A DNA stretch of 64,000 nt from the NCBI GenBank assembly GCA_964582715.1, contig CAZOSM010000002.1, forward strand, positions 248,001-312,000, given 5' to 3'. Below the pieces are notes generated by a model. The model was not told where the DNA came from. It saw nothing but the letters and a program-made list of their open reading frames with translations, and made no database searches. The number at the start of each line of letters is the position of its first letter. The first letter of the stretch is position 1. The translations under genes and the position numbers were made by a program. Shown one piece after another: positions 62,647-64,000 of the stretch. Source of the DNA: MFZZ01 sp964582715. GTDB taxonomy: Bacteria; Patescibacteriota; Microgenomatia; UBA1406; GWC2-37-13.

Positions 62647-62964
62647 ATGGCAGTACTGCAACGGATTTTTTCTATGTTTCAAAACCGTTCTGGATCAGCA
62701 TCGTCTGTGGAAACGTTTTTTAACTTCCTCCGGCGGAACGAAGAGGAGCTGGGCATTTCCCAACGTTCAAGTGGTGATACAGTCACCTATGGGATTAATG
62801 GTGAAGGGATTTACTTTGAAGCACAAGTAGATCCCGAGGATCCGACCCATACTATTGTTCAAATAAGCCTATCCACCGAGGAAAAGCGCCAGATCTTCAG
62901 ACAAAAGCTTATCGAAGCTTATAAAGATGAATATGGCCATCCTCCTATGGTGACTATGAGGTAG
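62647..62964 (+). CDS. Small soluble protein of unknown function (Shine-Dalgarno class)
   Basis: 105 residues. Basic N-terminus (MAVLQRIFSMFQNRSG), then an alpha/beta part (VETFFNFLRRNEEELG, DTVTYGINGEGIYFEAQV, TIVQISLSTEEKRQIFRQKL). Ribosome binding site AAAGGAGG nine bases before the ATG; own promoter and a following hairpin, so it is a single-gene unit. Codons are richer in G and C than the RND genes upstream. Not recognised. Confidence 0.75.
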   Translation: MAVLQRIFSMFQNRSGSASSVETFFNFLRRNEEELGISQRSSGDTVTYGINGEGIYFEAQVDPEDPTHTIVQISLSTEEKRQIFRQKLIEAYKDEYGHPPMVTMR

Positions 62965-63011
62965 CGAGTCGGCAAACAGCGCGCCGAGGAGGGCTACAAT
63001 GTCACATCTTT

Positions 63012-63041
63012 TGGTCAGGTGAGATCATTCTCGCCTGACCA
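63012..63041 (+). terminator. 12-bp hairpin terminator after the 62647 gene
   Basis: TGGTCAGGTGAG (63012-63023), loop ATCATT, CTCGCCTGACCA (63030-63041), one G-U pair. It sits between the convergent 62647 gene and the MFS gene and may serve both. Confidence 0.75.
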
Positions 63042-63046
63042 TACTT

Positions 63047-64000
63047 CTATTTACGTTTGTATCTTGTTACAAAACCAGCAAGAGGTATAAATAATCCAAT
63101 GGCAAAGATACTAAAAGAGTACTTTCCAATGCCAGCATAGATAATACCCGAAATTACAGGAGCAATGGCTGAAGCCCCCGCTAGAAAAGCCTCATCTATC
63201 CCTTGAATCTCTCCTTGTTTCTTTTCATCCACATTGTTTGAAAGAAGTGACTTATATGTAGGGAAACTCATCGAAATACCTAAACTCAGAATATAAGCAA
63301 ATATAAGATACATCCAGATATTCGACATGAATTGAATAAAGAAAAGTGAAGTAATAAAAACAGCAATACCAATTACAAATGTTCGTAATACACCAATTTT
63401 ATTTGAAATAAATGGTGAAATCACAATCTGATTCAGAACAAGATACGAACCTGTAACTAAAAAAACCAAACCAACGGTTGTTTGGGTCAAGTGAAATTGA
63501 TCAATCAAAAAAAGTACCACGATTGAGGCATACCCATTAAAAAAAAGAAGAAATGCAAACCGCATGACAAAGAGATACTTCAAAAGTCTATTAGTGGTAT
63601 ACTTTTTAATTTTTGTAATAAATTTGAGTTCATCTTTCCACTTAAAACGCAAAGATGCATCTCTCCTGCTTGGAGGTAAACTTTCAGGTAGGTATAAATA
63701 CATCAGTATTAAAGTAATGGTCGATAAAACCATATTTGCAAGTGAAGTACCAAGGTAGCCAATCCCCCATGAACTGGTGAATCCACCTATTGCGGGACCG
63801 ACAATAAGCCCTACACCTACCACACCTCCCAATAATCCAAATGTTTTAGCACGTTCATGGGGCTTTGTGACATCAGCAAGAAATGCATTTGCGACTGAGT
63901 TATTTCCACCGGTAATACCATCAAAAATACGTGCACATAATATGACTACAAACGGTAATAAGACCGGTCCTATATAAATATGTGGAATGAAATAAGAAAT
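63047..64000 (-). CDS. MFS transporter (5' end outside window)
   Basis: The frame is open on the minus strand to the last base, so the N-terminus is missing; 317 residues are visible. RIFDGITGGNNSVANAFLAD followed by VTKPHERAKTFGLLG is the MFS loop between segments four and five, and GGVVGVGLIVGPAIGG is the motif C-like segment, close to TetA-type drug/H+ antiporters. About eight further hydrophobic segments follow, ending in FVTRYKRK. A TTG at 63832 is not the true start, as MFS sequence continues upstream of it. Confidence 0.88.
   Translation of the reverse strand: MSYFIPHIYIGPVLLPFVVILCARIFDGITGGNNSVANAFLADVTKPHERAKTFGLLGGVVGVGLIVGPAIGGFTSSWGIGYLGTSLANMVLSTITLILMYLYLPESLPPSRRDASLRFKWKDELKFITKIKKYTTNRLLKYLFVMRFAFLLFFNGYASIVVLFLIDQFHLTQTTVGLVFLVTGSYLVLNQIVISPFISNKIGVLRTFVIGIAVFITSLFFIQFMSNIWMYLIFAYILSLGISMSFPTYKSLLSNNVDEKKQGEIQGIDEAFLAGASAIAPVISGIIYAGIGKYSFSIFAIGLFIPLAGFVTRYKRK

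Overview
The window looks like a piece of the chromosome of a Candidate Phyla Radiation (Patescibacteria) bacterium, possibly from the Microgenomates side. That placement is inferred from style, not from a marker gene. The DNA is AT-rich and tightly packed. It is heavy in large GT-C membrane glycosyltransferases, small proteins without recognisable relatives, a FemAB-type wall enzyme and a conjugation-type ATPase. The standard stop codons fit all frames, and TAA dominates strongly over TGA.

Layout. 1-3750: FemAB protein (cut by the window edge), a long non-coding stretch with inverted repeats, a polytopic membrane protein and an acidic-tailed TPR protein. 3855-12595: envelope block (TPR glycosyltransferase, LytR_C-like protein, TraR/DksA zinc finger, lgt, HAD hydrolase, two GT-C enzymes, sugar epimerase). 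12604-16520: CBS/hibernation-factor-like fusion with a TldD/TldE protease pair. 16686-25230: MgtC/DUF4010 protein, then a minus-strand run (2-hydroxyacid dehydrogenase, pyrK, pyrD, polX, cdd, HD-like protein). 25419-30524: uridine kinase, a deaminase-like amidohydrolase, orphans, argG fused to an MGS-like domain, tRNA-Leu. 30560-38742: PAP2 phosphatase, HD protein, dnaB, metallo-beta-lactamase-fold hydrolase, a tRNA-Thr lying inside the remains of a second tRNA, an rRNA/tRNA methyltransferase, a DUF11 surface protein. 38790-49765: a GC-richer secreted-protein cassette with a structured leader, glycosyltransferases, a second GC-richer secreted protein, two giant membrane proteins. 49782-57400: TraG/DUF87 ATPase, small membrane proteins, two NhaD antiporters and one NhaA. 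57801-64000: an RND exporter with its adaptor, a small orphan, and an MFS transporter cut by the edge.

How the genes work together. The glycosyltransferases, epimerase, PAP2 phosphatase, FemAB, LytR_C-like protein and lgt all point to building a decorated cell envelope. pyrD/pyrK, cdd, udk and the deaminase-like enzyme form a pyrimidine supply and salvage neighbourhood. The three Na+/H+ antiporters, RND pump and MFS protein handle ions and export.

Two styles of gene expression are visible. Most genes have a TATAAT-like box ending only about 6-15 bases before the ATG and no Shine-Dalgarno sequence, which predicts leaderless or nearly leaderless mRNAs. A minority (18118, 39208, 39533, 42983, nhaA, 62647) have strong Shine-Dalgarno sites, longer leaders and their own long-stem hairpin terminators; most of these are also GC-richer. 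The most unusual items are the nested tRNA locus, two nucleoside-deoxyribosyltransferase-like/ribbon-helix-helix fusions, the GGTAAA/TTTACC-studded leader at 38.8-39.2 kb, and the Cys-pair repeat module of the secreted cassette proteins.
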